Of a stretch of DNA of 64,000 bases, positions 50,941 to 59,318 are shown piece by piece. The notes beneath the pieces are model-generated. The model worked only from the letters and a program-made list of their open reading frames with translations, had not been told where the DNA came from and made no database searches. The stretch is taken from NCBI GenBank assembly GCA_012103325.1, contig WLWY01000006.1, forward strand, positions 1 through 64,000. The letters run 5' to 3'. The stretch comes from Alphaproteobacteria bacterium. Lineage in GTDB: Bacteria > Pseudomonadota > Alphaproteobacteria > UBA8366 > GCA-2717185. The first letter of the stretch is position 1. The number at the start of each line of letters is the position of its first letter. A program made the position numbers and the translations under genes.

Positions 50941-52096
50941 GAGACCTCTGCGAAACGGGTTCAGGATCGGAGATAATCGTTGGGTTTGGAGGTTGGTGCA
51001 TAGGTTTGGCGGTTTTTCGCGTTGGGTTTTGGGACGCTCTTGACGAGATCGGCAAGGGACGGTGTCAGGGCATAAGAGTTTCGGCACGTCTCAGGTTCAT
51101 GGCGATGCACAGGAGATGAAGGTGGGACTGGTTCTTCTGCATCCCCCTGTATCGGGCCCGGCGGTATCGGTAAGACCGCTTCAGAGTTCCGAACAGGCGC
51201 TCGACATTAGCGCGGATCGGGGAGATCAGGCGGTTGCGGACCTGTTGCCAGTGCGGCAGCGCCGGTTGGTTCTTATGGCTGCGGTGCATGATCCGGTCCT
51301 TGATGCCCCTCGCCTTGAGGCGCCGGCGGCGCTCCTTGTGCTCATAGGCTTTGTCAGCATAGACCGCCCGCTCGTCGCCCTGGATCAGCGCGTCGGCCAC
51401 TTCGCTCTCATAGGTTTTGGCCGACGTCATCATCGCATCGCGGATCAATTCGGAGCCCTGATCGACGGCGATATGCGCCTTGTACCCGAAATAGGCCGTG
51501 CGCCCGCGCCGCGTCCAATCGGCATCCGGATCGAGCGCCGAACGCCCGCCGGAAACACCGGACGGCCGGCTGACCGAAGCCTCGATCAGGGTGGCATCGA
51601 TCAGTGTGCCCGTCTTCAGCATCAGCCCGTGACGCTCCAACTGCCGGTTCGTTTCCGCCAGAAGCTTCGCCGTCAGTTTCCTCTCTGCCAGCGCCGCCCG
51701 GAAGCGCACGAACGTCGTCTCGTCCGGTGTCTCGTCGCTCAACGAGAACCCGCAGAACCGTCGGAACGACAGACGATCCCCCAACGCCTCCTCCAGGTCC
51801 GGGTCGGAAAGACCATACCATTGCTGCAGCAAAACCGCCTTGTACATCGACAGCGCCGGATACCCTCTGCGCCCCTTCTTCGAGCGAACCGACTTCAGGA
51901 GCTTCTCGAAGCGAGACCAGTCGAAAAGACCTTCGATACGCTCCAGACGTTTATTCGAACCCGCACCCGGCGCCACAAACGCATCCGCAAAGCCACCCTC
52001 ACCAACCCGCTTCTCACCCATCAAGACCTCCGTCATAGCGATCACTCTAAAGAATCACCGTTTCGACAAAGTTGCTACCCATTTCGCAGAGGTCTC
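50941..52096 (-). mobile_element. IS5-family insertion sequence
   Basis: About 1156 bases bounded by terminal inverted repeats: GAGACCTCTGCGAAACGGG at 50941-50959 and its inverse with one mismatch at 52078-52096. Similarity between the two ends continues outward for about 18 bases (a CCTCCCCC-containing segment), so the true ends may lie a little further out, or the element went into a palindromic repeat. It holds a single transposase gene. I could not define a target-site duplication with confidence. Confidence 0.85.
51065..52045 (-). CDS. IS5-family transposase (DDE)
   Basis: 326 aa, intact. N-terminal DUF772-type domain (RGYPALSMYKAVLLQQWYGL, SDPDLEEALGDRLSFRRFCG, SDETPDETTFVRFRAAL). The DDE core has first Asp in GTLIDATLIEA, second in AVYADKAYEHKERR and Glu in RANVERLFGTLKRSYR. 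The Y-2x-R-3x-E-6x-K signature of IS4/IS5 relatives can be read around the last block. It cuts and joins the ends of the surrounding element. Full length with no stops, so recent activity is possible. Confidence 0.93.
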   Translation of the reverse strand: MIAMTEVLMGEKRVGEGGFADAFVAPGAGSNKRLERIEGLFDWSRFEKLLKSVRSKKGRRGYPALSMYKAVLLQQWYGLSDPDLEEALGDRLSFRRFCGFSLSDETPDETTFVRFRAALAERKLTAKLLAETNRQLERHGLMLKTGTLIDATLIEASVSRPSGVSGGRSALDPDADWTRRGRTAYFGYKAHIAVDQGSELIRDAMMTSAKTYESEVADALIQGDERAVYADKAYEHKERRRRLKARGIKDRIMHRSHKNQPALPHWQQVRNRLISPIRANVERLFGTLKRSYRYRRARYRGMQKNQSHLHLLCIAMNLRRAETLMP

Positions 52097-52280
52097 CATC
52101 AAGGGGGAGGAGAATAACCTATTGATCTATCTAAATTATCCCTTCCCCCCTTGTGGGGGAAGGTTAGGATGGGGGGTGAAACGGTGTCGCCAACCCTGTT
52201 TCGCAGAGGTCTCGCTCGGGGAAAGGGAGAGTGAGGGGACAACGCGCCTGCGGCGCGCTACCAGTTGAAAAGCACGTTGC
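52097..52280. repeat. Repeat-rich segment with a third IS-end-like sequence
   Basis: CCCTTCCCCCCTTGTGGGGG is a palindromic GC-rich repeat. TTTCGCAGAGGTCTC at 52199-52213 is an exact 15-base copy of the tip of the neighbouring IS end. 52230-52276 repeats the tail of the element at 50330. No gene is supported here. Confidence 0.65.
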
Positions 52281-54359
52281 TCACGCCGCCCGCACCCACA
52301 CCGCCGTATCATGGAACACCGCACCGCCCTTCGGCGGGCCGGGGTCGGCGCTGGTGAGGGCGTTGATGCCCATGTCCTTGTTGCCGAACGCGGTGTTGGG
52401 CCATAACCCTTCGACGATGACGACGCCGCGCTGCAGGCCGTCGAACGCTTCGGCGTGCAGGGAAATTTCGGCCTGGCGGTTGCCCATACGGATCGCCTGA
52501 CCGTCTTCGATGCCGAGGTTGGCGAGGTCGTCCGGGTGCATCTTGGCGGACGGGCGGCCCTCACGTTTGATCGAGGTTGGGGTTTCGGCAAAGGTGCTGT
52601 TGAGGTAGTTGCGCGAAGGTGCTGCGACGAGGCGGAAGGGCCGGTCCTCCGTGGCCTTGTCGATATTGTCCATATGATCCGGCATCGCCGGCAGACCCGC
52701 ATTGTCGGCGCCCATGCGCGACCAGTCGGGGGCGAAGTGGAACTTCTTGTCCGGCGTCTCGAACCCGGTCAGGAAATGCGCGTCCTCGAAGGGCATCGCG
52801 CAGTCGATCCATTTGTCGCCGGCCCAGACCTCGTCCGCGCCGGGGAAGCCGGATGCCTTGAAGGTCTCGTCGATGATCTCCCACTCGGTCATGTCGAAGC
52901 CGCGATGGCTGCCGCCGAGGCGCTTCGCCAGAGTGGCCAGCACCCAATGGTTCGAACGGCATTCCGCATAGGGCTCGATGACCGGCTTGGAGAGCATCAG
53001 CAAGGTGTGGCCGCCGCCGGTATAGAGGTCCGTGTGTTCCAGGAACATCGTCGCCGGCAGCACGATGTCGGCCATCGCCGCCGTGTCGGTCATGAACTGC
53101 TCATGCACGCAGATGAACAGATCGTCGCGCGCGAAGCCCTGTCGCACCCGCGTGGTGTCAGGTGCGACGTTCATCGGGTTGGTGTTTTGCACGAACAGCG
53201 CGTCCACCGGCGGGCCGCCGCACAGCGCATCCTCGTCGCCGGTCAGCACCGCGCCGATGCGCGACATGTCGAGCATGCGAGTGGACATGTCCGCCACGTC
53301 CAACCCATCGAGCAAGGTGCGGTCCAGCTCGTACATCGAGGCGTTGCTGTACAGGGCACCGCCGCCCTTGTGCTGCCACGCACCGGTCACCGCCGGCAGG
53401 CAGGTTACCGCATGCATCTGCGCCGCCCCGTTGCGCGAGCGGGCAAAGCCGTAGCCGCAGCGCAGATAGGCCTTCTTGTTGCGGCCATAGAGCCGCGCGA
53501 ATTCGACGATCTGTGCCGCCGGCACGCCGCTGATCTCTTCCGCCCACTCCGGCGTTTTCGATTCCAAATGCGCTTCCAGGGCGGGGCTATGATCCGTCAT
53601 CCGCGCCAGGTAGTCGCGGTCGGCGAAGCCTTCCTTGAACAGCACATGCATCATCGCGGCCGCCACCGCACCATCCGTGCCGGGCTTCACCATGATATGC
53701 ATGTCGGCCTGCGCCGCCGCCGGCGTGCGGTAAGGGTCGACGACGACGAGCTTGCCGCCACGCTTCCGTGCCGCGGCCACATGGGTCATGACATGGACTT
53801 GGGTGTGCACCGGGTTGCCGCCCCAGATCACGATCAAATCGGCGTCGGCCATCTCGCGCGAATCGACGCCGCGCTTCTTGCCGATGCCCGCTTCCCAGCC
53901 GGAATCGGGCAGCCAGGTACAGATCGACCCGCCATGGCGGGAGAAGCCCAGCGCGTGACGGAACCGGCTGATGCCATGCCGCTGGATCTGCCCCATCGTC
54001 CCAGCAAAGTCGTAGGCCCAGACCGTTTCCCGCCCGTGCCGGTCGATGGCCCTGGCCATGCCCTCGGCAACCGCGTCGAGCGCATCGTCCCAGGACATCG
54101 GCTCGAACCCTTTCGGGTCACCCTTCTCGCCCACCCGCCGCATCGGCGTGGCCAGGCGGTCCGGATGGTGCACCCGCTCGCTGTAGCGGGCGACCTTGGC
54201 GCATAGAACGCCGCCGTGATAGTCGCTGCGGGTCGCGCCATAGATGCGTTTTATGGTCCGGTCATTGATCAATTCGACCTCGACCGGGCACTGGCTGGGG
54301 CAGTCATGCGGACAAACCGAATGAAGCCGCTCCATTTCGTTCATGATCGTATCAGGCAT
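52281..54359 (-). CDS. Molybdopterin oxidoreductase (DMSO reductase/formate dehydrogenase superfamily)
   Basis: 692 aa. The N-terminal iron-sulfur motif is VCPHDCPSQCPVEVEL plus a later Cys in GGVLCAKVARYSERVHHPDR, a 4Fe-4S cluster of the CPHDCP subgroup. Mo-cofactor region: WGGNPVHTQVHVMTHVAAAR and VVVDPYRTPAAAQADMHIMV. QNTNPMNVAPDTTRV and DIVLPATMFLEHTDLYTGGG are the usual late blocks, and the C-terminal molybdopterin dinucleotide domain ends SADPGPPKGGAVFHDTAVWV. No Tat signal, so cytoplasmic. No partner electron-transfer subunit is adjacent. The Mo ligand may be in GGSICTW near residue 148. Substrate unknown. Confidence 0.9.
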   Translation of the reverse strand: MPDTIMNEMERLHSVCPHDCPSQCPVEVELINDRTIKRIYGATRSDYHGGVLCAKVARYSERVHHPDRLATPMRRVGEKGDPKGFEPMSWDDALDAVAEGMARAIDRHGRETVWAYDFAGTMGQIQRHGISRFRHALGFSRHGGSICTWLPDSGWEAGIGKKRGVDSREMADADLIVIWGGNPVHTQVHVMTHVAAARKRGGKLVVVDPYRTPAAAQADMHIMVKPGTDGAVAAAMMHVLFKEGFADRDYLARMTDHSPALEAHLESKTPEWAEEISGVPAAQIVEFARLYGRNKKAYLRCGYGFARSRNGAAQMHAVTCLPAVTGAWQHKGGGALYSNASMYELDRTLLDGLDVADMSTRMLDMSRIGAVLTGDEDALCGGPPVDALFVQNTNPMNVAPDTTRVRQGFARDDLFICVHEQFMTDTAAMADIVLPATMFLEHTDLYTGGGHTLLMLSKPVIEPYAECRSNHWVLATLAKRLGGSHRGFDMTEWEIIDETFKASGFPGADEVWAGDKWIDCAMPFEDAHFLTGFETPDKKFHFAPDWSRMGADNAGLPAMPDHMDNIDKATEDRPFRLVAAPSRNYLNSTFAETPTSIKREGRPSAKMHPDDLANLGIEDGQAIRMGNRQAEISLHAEAFDGLQRGVVIVEGLWPNTAFGNKDMGINALTSADPGPPKGGAVFHDTAVWVRAA

Positions 54360-54614
54360 GGCGGCATCGTAATGCTTTGAGATTTAGGGAGCAATGGCGG
54401 GATCGTGCCGGTATTCAACCCTGCCTCTCGGCCTTGAGCGCCATCATTGCCGAATGTTGCGGCTCGGCTTGATCGAAATCAACGTATCGCAGCGGGAAAA
54501 AAGCGATCATTCACCGAGTGCGGCCGGTAGCCTCGATCCCGAATGCCAACGACACAACCTTTCGAGAGGACAGGTCCGGCGCGTTGCAAGGCGTACCCAT
54601 AGGAGGACGTGATC

Positions 54615-55154
54615 ATGCCTCTTTACCTGGAACCGAAAGACGTCATTGCCGACCTCGAAGATTTCCGCTCGGTCTTGATCGTTCCCTGTCCGATCTGCCC
54701 GCCGATGAGCCTGGCGATGCAGACGAAGACGCCGTTCATCGACCTGTTCAAGCACGGCCTCAAGACCGGCGCATTCGAGGACTACATCCAGTCCATTCGA
54801 GAGCCGCTCGAGCAGCGCGGGATTCGAACCGACGTGCTCACGATACGAGCTCCGTTGCCCCTGATGTGCCTTTGGACGGAAGGACAGCGCCAGCGGCTTG
54901 TCGAGCGCGCAAAGGATTTCGAGGCGGTGCTCGTGCTGGGATGCAATTCCGCCACCGTTACCGCGAAGGACGCCCTCAAGGACGCCGATTGCCAGGTCTT
55001 CCAGGCGATGCGGATGAAGGCGATGGCGAACGCGACGACGAAGTTCGGGTTTCCCCCAACGATGGAACTCGAAAGACATCCGATGAAGAAGACGGATAGG
55101 GATGGCCGCCATCCCGCCGACGCCACACCGGAACAGGAGGAGAAACCGTCATGA
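54615..55154 (+). CDS. Hypothetical protein with CxxC motif, partner of the Met-rich gene
   Basis: 179 aa from ATG 54615; GGAGG sits about eight bases upstream. Residues near 22-27 read PCPICPP, a CxxC that could be redox-active or bind metal. Further Cys occur in PLPLMCLWTEGQ and VLVLGCNSATVTAKDAL; the second looks like a Rossmann-type strand-loop-helix. The C-terminal tail is charged and disordered. Not recognised as a named family. Its stop overlaps the next start (ATGA), so the two products are likely made together. Confidence 0.75.
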   Translation: MPLYLEPKDVIADLEDFRSVLIVPCPICPPMSLAMQTKTPFIDLFKHGLKTGAFEDYIQSIREPLEQRGIRTDVLTIRAPLPLMCLWTEGQRQRLVERAKDFEAVLVLGCNSATVTAKDALKDADCQVFQAMRMKAMANATTKFGFPPTMELERHPMKKTDRDGRHPADATPEQEEKPS

Positions 55155-55609
55155 CTGTCAATGCTTCGATGAACAAGGACGATCGCCAGGCGATGATGAA
55201 ATCGATGATGGAACAGTTCTTCGGCGGCATGGGCGCGGACGAGAAGAAAGAGATGTGCGCGACCATGATGGGCAAGATGACCGAAGGGCTCGATATGAAG
55301 GAAATGATGCCCAAGATGATGGGCATGATGCCCGGGAGCGACGGGTCCGGCGGAATGCCGGACATGATGGCCAAAATGACGCAAGGCGGCCCCGAGCAGC
55401 ATATGGGGCAGATGCCCGAAATGATGTTGAAGACGATGATGCCGCACTGCATCGGGATGATGCTGCCGGCGATCGAGCCAGATCAGCGCGGCGATGTGGT
55501 CGCCGCAATTCTTTCGGCAATCGTCGAGAAAGGCGCCGCCGGAATGTCGGACGAACAAATGCGCGCCTTCCACAAGGCTCTCGATGACGTGTTGAACCCC
55601 AAGGACTGA
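55151..55609 (+). CDS. Methionine-rich small protein
   Basis: 152 aa with about 32 methionines (21 percent). They appear mostly as MM pairs with MMxxM spacing: MMKSMMEQFFGGMG, MKEMMPKMMGMMPG, MPEMMLKTMMPHCIGMM. Two Cys (one in EMCATMM) and a few His add to possible ligands. The C-terminal 50 residues are ordinary helix (QRGDVVAAILSAIVEKGAAG). No signal peptide, so cytoplasmic. Such Met clusters can bind Cu(I) or Ag(I), or act as an oxidation sink or a greasy substrate-binding face as in SRP54; which applies here is unknown. Translationally coupled to the CxxC protein and convergent with a CopD-like gene. Confidence 0.8.
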   Translation: MTVNASMNKDDRQAMMKSMMEQFFGGMGADEKKEMCATMMGKMTEGLDMKEMMPKMMGMMPGSDGSGGMPDMMAKMTQGGPEQHMGQMPEMMLKTMMPHCIGMMLPAIEPDQRGDVVAAILSAIVEKGAAGMSDEQMRAFHKALDDVLNPKD

Positions 55610-55632
55610 GGACAGCGATCTGCGCGCGCGGT

Positions 55633-56103
55633 CTACCCCGCGTAGCTCCCGACGAGCGCGCCCAAAATCGTGATCAGGCTGATCGTCAGCAGGACCCAAT
55701 ACAGCCGTTCGATCAGCCGGAAGGTCTGTTCCGGTTTCGCCGTGGCGCGGGCGAGAAACCAGCGATGCAGGAACAGCGGCTCCGCGACGAAAAGCATCAG
55801 GGAAAACACCGCCCAGACAAACACCATGGCGTGCATCCACCAGTATTCGATGATCAAAAACCGATCCCACAAATTCAAGACGTGAACCATATGGAGTCCG
55901 GAGACACCGACCAGCAGGGTCGTTCCCCGCGCCTGCCAGGCAAACCGCTTTTCGACCGCCTCGAAGAAGGCGACGCGTTCTGCAGGGTCCTTCATCCGCC
56001 GCACGGCGGGGAGCAGGACCGTGGTGACGAAACCGACCCCGCCGATCCAAAGCACGACCCCGAAGATATGCAGCGCGCGGGCAATTGTGAGATCATCCGG
56101 CAT
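55633..56103 (-). CDS. CopD/DUF2269-like four-helix integral membrane protein
   Basis: 156 aa from ATG 56103, four membrane helices. Helix 1 ALHIFGVVLWIGGVGFVTTV carries the His and Gly typical of copper resistance D-like proteins; further His lie in LHMVHVLN and WWMHAMVFVW. The hydrophilic loop EAVEKRFAWQARGTTLLVG follows helix 1. Could be a haem or copper membrane protein. It sits next to a Met-rich protein gene, which fits a metal theme but does not prove it. Confidence 0.75.
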   Translation of the reverse strand: MPDDLTIARALHIFGVVLWIGGVGFVTTVLLPAVRRMKDPAERVAFFEAVEKRFAWQARGTTLLVGVSGLHMVHVLNLWDRFLIIEYWWMHAMVFVWAVFSLMLFVAEPLFLHRWFLARATAKPEQTFRLIERLYWVLLTISLITILGALVGSYAG

Positions 56104-56114
56104 CGGCTTACTCT

Positions 56115-56531
56115 CTATCGTGTCGGCATGGCTTCGTTTTTCGGCAGATCCGGATGCAGAATATCCCAGGGCTGCGCGCTCCGGACGAAGATATCCCGGC
56201 TGGGTGTATACCAACTCGGATCGTCCAGGCTTCCCGCGTACAGCACCCGGTTGTCCGAGCGCGCGCCGTTGATCAGAAAGACCGGCGAACCGCAGGACGG
56301 GCAAAAGGCGCGGCGCATGGGGTGCCCCTGATCGGAGGGCCGCTCGAAATATTGCGGTTCGCCGCTGAGCAGGGTGAAATCCTCCCCCTTCACCAGCACG
56401 GCAGGGAAATACGCGCTGCCGGTCGCCTGCTGGCAATCACGGCAGTGACAGTTCCCCATATACAAAGGTTCGGCCGCGCAGCTGTAGCGAATCTCGCCGC
56501 AAGCGCAGCCACCGGTAAACGGAACAGGCAT
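56115..56531 (-). CDS. GFA family protein (glutathione-dependent formaldehyde-activating enzyme-like)
   Basis: 138 aa from ATG 56531, with GAGGAG upstream. Zinc ligands of the GFA/CENP-V fold: GGCACGEIRYSC (CxC), YMGNCHCRDCQQATG (CHCxxC) and AFCPSCGSPVFL (CxxCG). Named members add glutathione to formaldehyde, although activity is uncertain for most of the family. Starts 11 bases before the CopD-like gene on the same strand. Confidence 0.9.
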   Translation of the reverse strand: MPVPFTGGCACGEIRYSCAAEPLYMGNCHCRDCQQATGSAYFPAVLVKGEDFTLLSGEPQYFERPSDQGHPMRRAFCPSCGSPVFLINGARSDNRVLYAGSLDDPSWYTPSRDIFVRSAQPWDILHPDLPKNEAMPTR

Positions 56532-56689
56532 GGTCAGTCTCCTCACAGAGCGAATCAGGTTCGGTCGAACCCATTTTATGGGTTCGGACGATTCTGTGAA
56601 TCCGCTCTATTCCAATAATGCAGAGCAGATTCACGCGGTTATTGGACCGCTGAAGGCGATTCCAATCAACCCCGATCTGCTCTCGATAT

Positions 56690-57199
56690 TCAAGGGCGTC
56701 GCCACTTCTTTGGTTCGACGAACGTCCCGCGCCACAGCCCCTTGCGAGCCGCTTTGGCGTCCTTTTCCTGGCCGGCATACAGCGTCGAAGCCTCTCGGTC
56801 CGCGAGGGCCCAGCCTTCCGACACCATCCACGCCCCGACATCGGTACTCCCGACAGTGCAGACGCCGATCGGTTGTCCGTTCGCGCCATACCATTCCTTC
56901 CGGCACGTCACCTCCACAAGGCCGATCAACTCGGTAAGGGCCGCAATCGCCTCCGCGCCACAAGGATAGGGCCGACCGTCGCGCGTGCAGGTCTGCTCGG
57001 GGTGCGGCGCGTCGATGCCGAACAGCCGGACTCGCTCGCCATGAACCACCAGCACATCCCCTTCGATCGCATGCGGTGAATCGATGGTGCAGGCGGCAAT
57101 CGTAAGACTGATAAGGAGCGCCAGGCATTTTGCTTCGATCCACGGAACACAAGCCAGTCTAAATGGAAATTGCCTCTGGCTATTAAGCAACGTTATCAT
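56690..57199 (-). CDS. SNase-fold (thermonuclease-like) protein with altered catalytic residues
   Basis: 169 aa from ATG 57199. An N-terminal signal peptide or lipoprotein-like segment (CLALLISLTIAACTID) exports it. The SNase/OB fold is shown by IEGDVLVVHGERVRLFGIDA, PYPCGAEAIAALTELI, VGAWMVSEGWALADREAS and GLWRGTFVEPKKWR. In staphylococcal nuclease the catalytic set is Arg35, Glu43 and Arg87. Here Arg is kept (VRLFGID), the Glu position is His (IDAPHPEQ), and the YGR loop reads EWYGANGQPIG without the Arg. It is probably non-catalytic or changed in activity. Confidence 0.85.
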   Translation of the reverse strand: MITLLNSQRQFPFRLACVPWIEAKCLALLISLTIAACTIDSPHAIEGDVLVVHGERVRLFGIDAPHPEQTCTRDGRPYPCGAEAIAALTELIGLVEVTCRKEWYGANGQPIGVCTVGSTDVGAWMVSEGWALADREASTLYAGQEKDAKAARKGLWRGTFVEPKKWRRP

Positions 57200-57246
57200 A
57201 AGAATGCGCCACCGTACCGTCGATTCTTTCGCGGACCAGCAGATCA

Positions 57247-58014
57247 TCAACCAGCTAAATCAGACGAATTTTCAGAAGCGAAGTTTCCAAGGTCAACAAG
57301 AGATGGCGGATCACCATAAACTGGCAACACATAGTACATAATACCGTTCATAATTTTGTTTTTCCCAGTTTTCATTGCTCTTGGAAGCGGGCAGGCTCTG
57401 GAAACAATAAGTATATTTAGAATAGCCGTGACTACGATCCATATGAAAATAAAACTAAGGCCAACAGCTAGGTTTTCGTGATCTGGCCACAATGAACTAA
57501 AGCAAACTATCGATTCTTCAAAAAGAGAAATTATAGAGATAACAAGTGCAAGAACAAACGATGCCATTACCCCGTATGCTGAAGAACGGCACTTTTGCGC
57601 AACATCGAGCATTGAATGTTCGTTTATTTGAAGATCCTTCAGTTCCATCTTATGTAACTCTCCTAGAAATTCTCCATTGTTGCTGTTAAATTTATAAAGC
57701 TTTGAAATTGAGGCCAGCACCGCCATATATCGCGTTGATATCATATTTGTCTGGGCCATAGAAAAATATGTCGCGAAACCGCAAAGAGTTAAGGCCACTA
57801 GATAGACGATTCCAACGAACTCATCGGTTAAATCTTCCGCTAGTTTTGCAGCCATAGCCGCTAGCGTTGGCATCACGGTGATAAATGCCCAGTTTAAATT
57901 CGCTGTTGCGCCCATAAAATTTTTGGCGTCATAAATAATCTTAAAGTATTCCGATGCCGGTTGCGTTGGGGGACCTATTTCACCTTCATTCCAAGCCCAG
58001 ACTTTACACATCAA
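57247..58014 (-). CDS. Hypothetical multi-pass membrane protein (AT-rich)
   Basis: 255 aa, not recognised. Hydrophobic segments: about residues 40-60 (NWAFITVMPTLAAMAAKLAE), 65-90 (FVGIVYLVALTLCGFATYFS), 150-170 (SAYGVMASFVLALVISIISL) and 185-210 (VGLSFIFIWIVVTAILNILI). A cytosolic or periplasmic helical loop between the second and third contains HKMELKDLQINEHSM. The two-plus-two helix layout is seen in many uncharacterised bacterial membrane proteins. AT-rich like its divergent neighbour, suggesting a shared origin. Confidence 0.65.
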   Translation of the reverse strand: MMCKVWAWNEGEIGPPTQPASEYFKIIYDAKNFMGATANLNWAFITVMPTLAAMAAKLAEDLTDEFVGIVYLVALTLCGFATYFSMAQTNMISTRYMAVLASISKLYKFNSNNGEFLGELHKMELKDLQINEHSMLDVAQKCRSSAYGVMASFVLALVISIISLFEESIVCFSSLWPDHENLAVGLSFIFIWIVVTAILNILIVSRACPLPRAMKTGKNKIMNGIMYYVLPVYGDPPSLVDLGNFASENSSDLAG

Positions 58015-58067
58015 TGCCTTCCAAATTATGATTAACGGAATTTCAACTTACTATAGCGGAGAGAAAA

Positions 58068-58550
58068 ATGCTCAAGAAAGGATTTTTTGTTTTTTTTCTG
58101 ACTGCGCTGGCACCATTTATATCGTTGGCTGAAAGCATAAATATTACGATCAGAGGAATTCAGCCAACAATAGGGGAACTCCGCATCACCCTAATCGAGA
58201 ACAAAGTTCAGTTCAAACAATACGTCAGCAAATCTGATGCTGACCCAAAGCCAAAACTAGGTAAAATTATCAAAGTGACGGATAATATTATGAAACTAAA
58301 GTTTGAAAACATACCGTTTCAGAATAAAGTGTGGGCAATTGCTTACTATCACGACGCAAACTGCAACGGCGAACTAGATAAAAGTTTTTTTTGGAAAATT
58401 CCAGAGGAAGGTTTTGGATTTTCTCGGGACCCGAGCGGTCTCCCTCCTGAGTTCGAAGATACCAAATTTGAGATTGAAGGCACAAAAAATATTGAGATGA
58501 ATATTACCTATCTATCAGACACTCCCACAAACCCAGAATTCTGTAACTAA
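58068..58550 (+). CDS. DUF2141 family secreted protein
   Basis: 160 aa. Signal peptide KKGFFVFFLTALAPFISLAE. The mature part is a small beta-sandwich with the family signature: WAIAYYHDANCNGELDKSFF then IPEEGFGFSRDPSG (normally HDxNxNGxLDTNxLGxPxEGYGFS), and a final PPEFEDTKFEIEG strand. Function of the family is unknown. AT-rich, divergent from the membrane protein gene across 53 bases. Confidence 0.85.
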   Translation: MLKKGFFVFFLTALAPFISLAESINITIRGIQPTIGELRITLIENKVQFKQYVSKSDADPKPKLGKIIKVTDNIMKLKFENIPFQNKVWAIAYYHDANCNGELDKSFFWKIPEEGFGFSRDPSGLPPEFEDTKFEIEGTKNIEMNITYLSDTPTNPEFCN

Positions 58551-58851
58551 ATAAAATCCTTAACGGAAAACCACTGTAATGGCTTGAAAGCAAAAGCCTA
58601 CAAACACACTGGTTCTTCTCACTATCATTGTGCAAGTTCTGGAATAGGCTGGGTTCCACAATGAAATATCGATACCCGAAGAAAAGCGTCAAACCTTAAC
58701 AAAGTAATCTTCTGTGATAACCCCTAAGGTTCGCCCGTATCGACATCGGATGAATATTGATGCACGGCAGCGGAACGTCCAACGCTTAGGGCAGGTTAGG
58801 GTCCGTTACAGTGCGGTCATGGTTGAAATTTATCAATGCCCTCAAAATCCC
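58551..58851. other. Gene-free stretch
   Basis: About 300 bases without a supported gene, AT-rich up to about 58730 and GC-richer afterwards. I saw no repeat, RNA gene or clear terminator. It separates the AT-rich pair from the GMC operon end. Confidence 0.4.
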
Positions 58852-59310
58852 TCACTCCGTCTCCCGATAAAACGCTTCCCGCTGGCGCACCGGATCGAGC
58901 AGCGACCAGTCGCCTTGTTCGACTTCGTAACCCTTTGGGTGCGGCGGGCGCGGTTCCATGCCGAGCGATGTCATCACGCGGTCGTCGCGGTAATAGCCTT
59001 GTACCGTCAGGTTGGCGATCAGGTCGGCACCGGCAGCATGAGCCGCGCGGAAGGTTTCGGCGACACTGTCGCGCTGCGCGGGATCGAGATCTGTGAAAAC
59101 CGCGCCATGTTCTTTCCGAGCGATGTCGTCCAGCGCCGACAAAGCGGCGATTATCCGTGCACGGTGCCGTTCGGCATCGGCCAGGATGTTGTCCATGATG
59201 GCCGGATCGCCCGCCCCCGGCACGCCATATTCGTCGCTCGCGGGAACGATCATATCGGCGAGGATGGTGAGCGCGCGCGCTTCGGTTTCGGTGAAGGTGG
59301 TCTCAGTCAT
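58852..59310 (-). CDS. Gluconate 2-dehydrogenase subunit 3 family protein (GMC small subunit)
   Basis: 152 aa from ATG 59310. The family pattern is clear: TFTETEARALTILADMIVPA near the start (usual LxAxxxxIxP), then YGVPGAGDPAIMDNILAD and the C-terminal QGYYRDDRVMTSLGMEPRPP. In gluconate or fructose dehydrogenase complexes this small subunit helps the flavoprotein fold or reach the periplasm and usually carries a Tat signal; none is present here. It lies eight bases after the GMC gene on the same strand. No cytochrome c subunit is adjacent. Confidence 0.88.
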   Translation of the reverse strand: MTETTFTETEARALTILADMIVPASDEYGVPGAGDPAIMDNILADAERHRARIIAALSALDDIARKEHGAVFTDLDPAQRDSVAETFRAAHAAGADLIANLTVQGYYRDDRVMTSLGMEPRPPHPKGYEVEQGDWSLLDPVRQREAFYRETE

Positions 59311-59318
59311 GCGCGCCC

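Noticed and set aside
50937..52100. Four-base target duplication for the IS5 element
   Set aside because: CAAG on the left and CATC on the right do not match at the chosen ends; shifting the ends does not give a convincing pair.
52455..54206. 583-codon plus-strand open frame opposite the molybdopterin oxidoreductase
   Set aside because: Shadow of a strongly supported gene; Arg/His/Val-rich with no recognisable fold.
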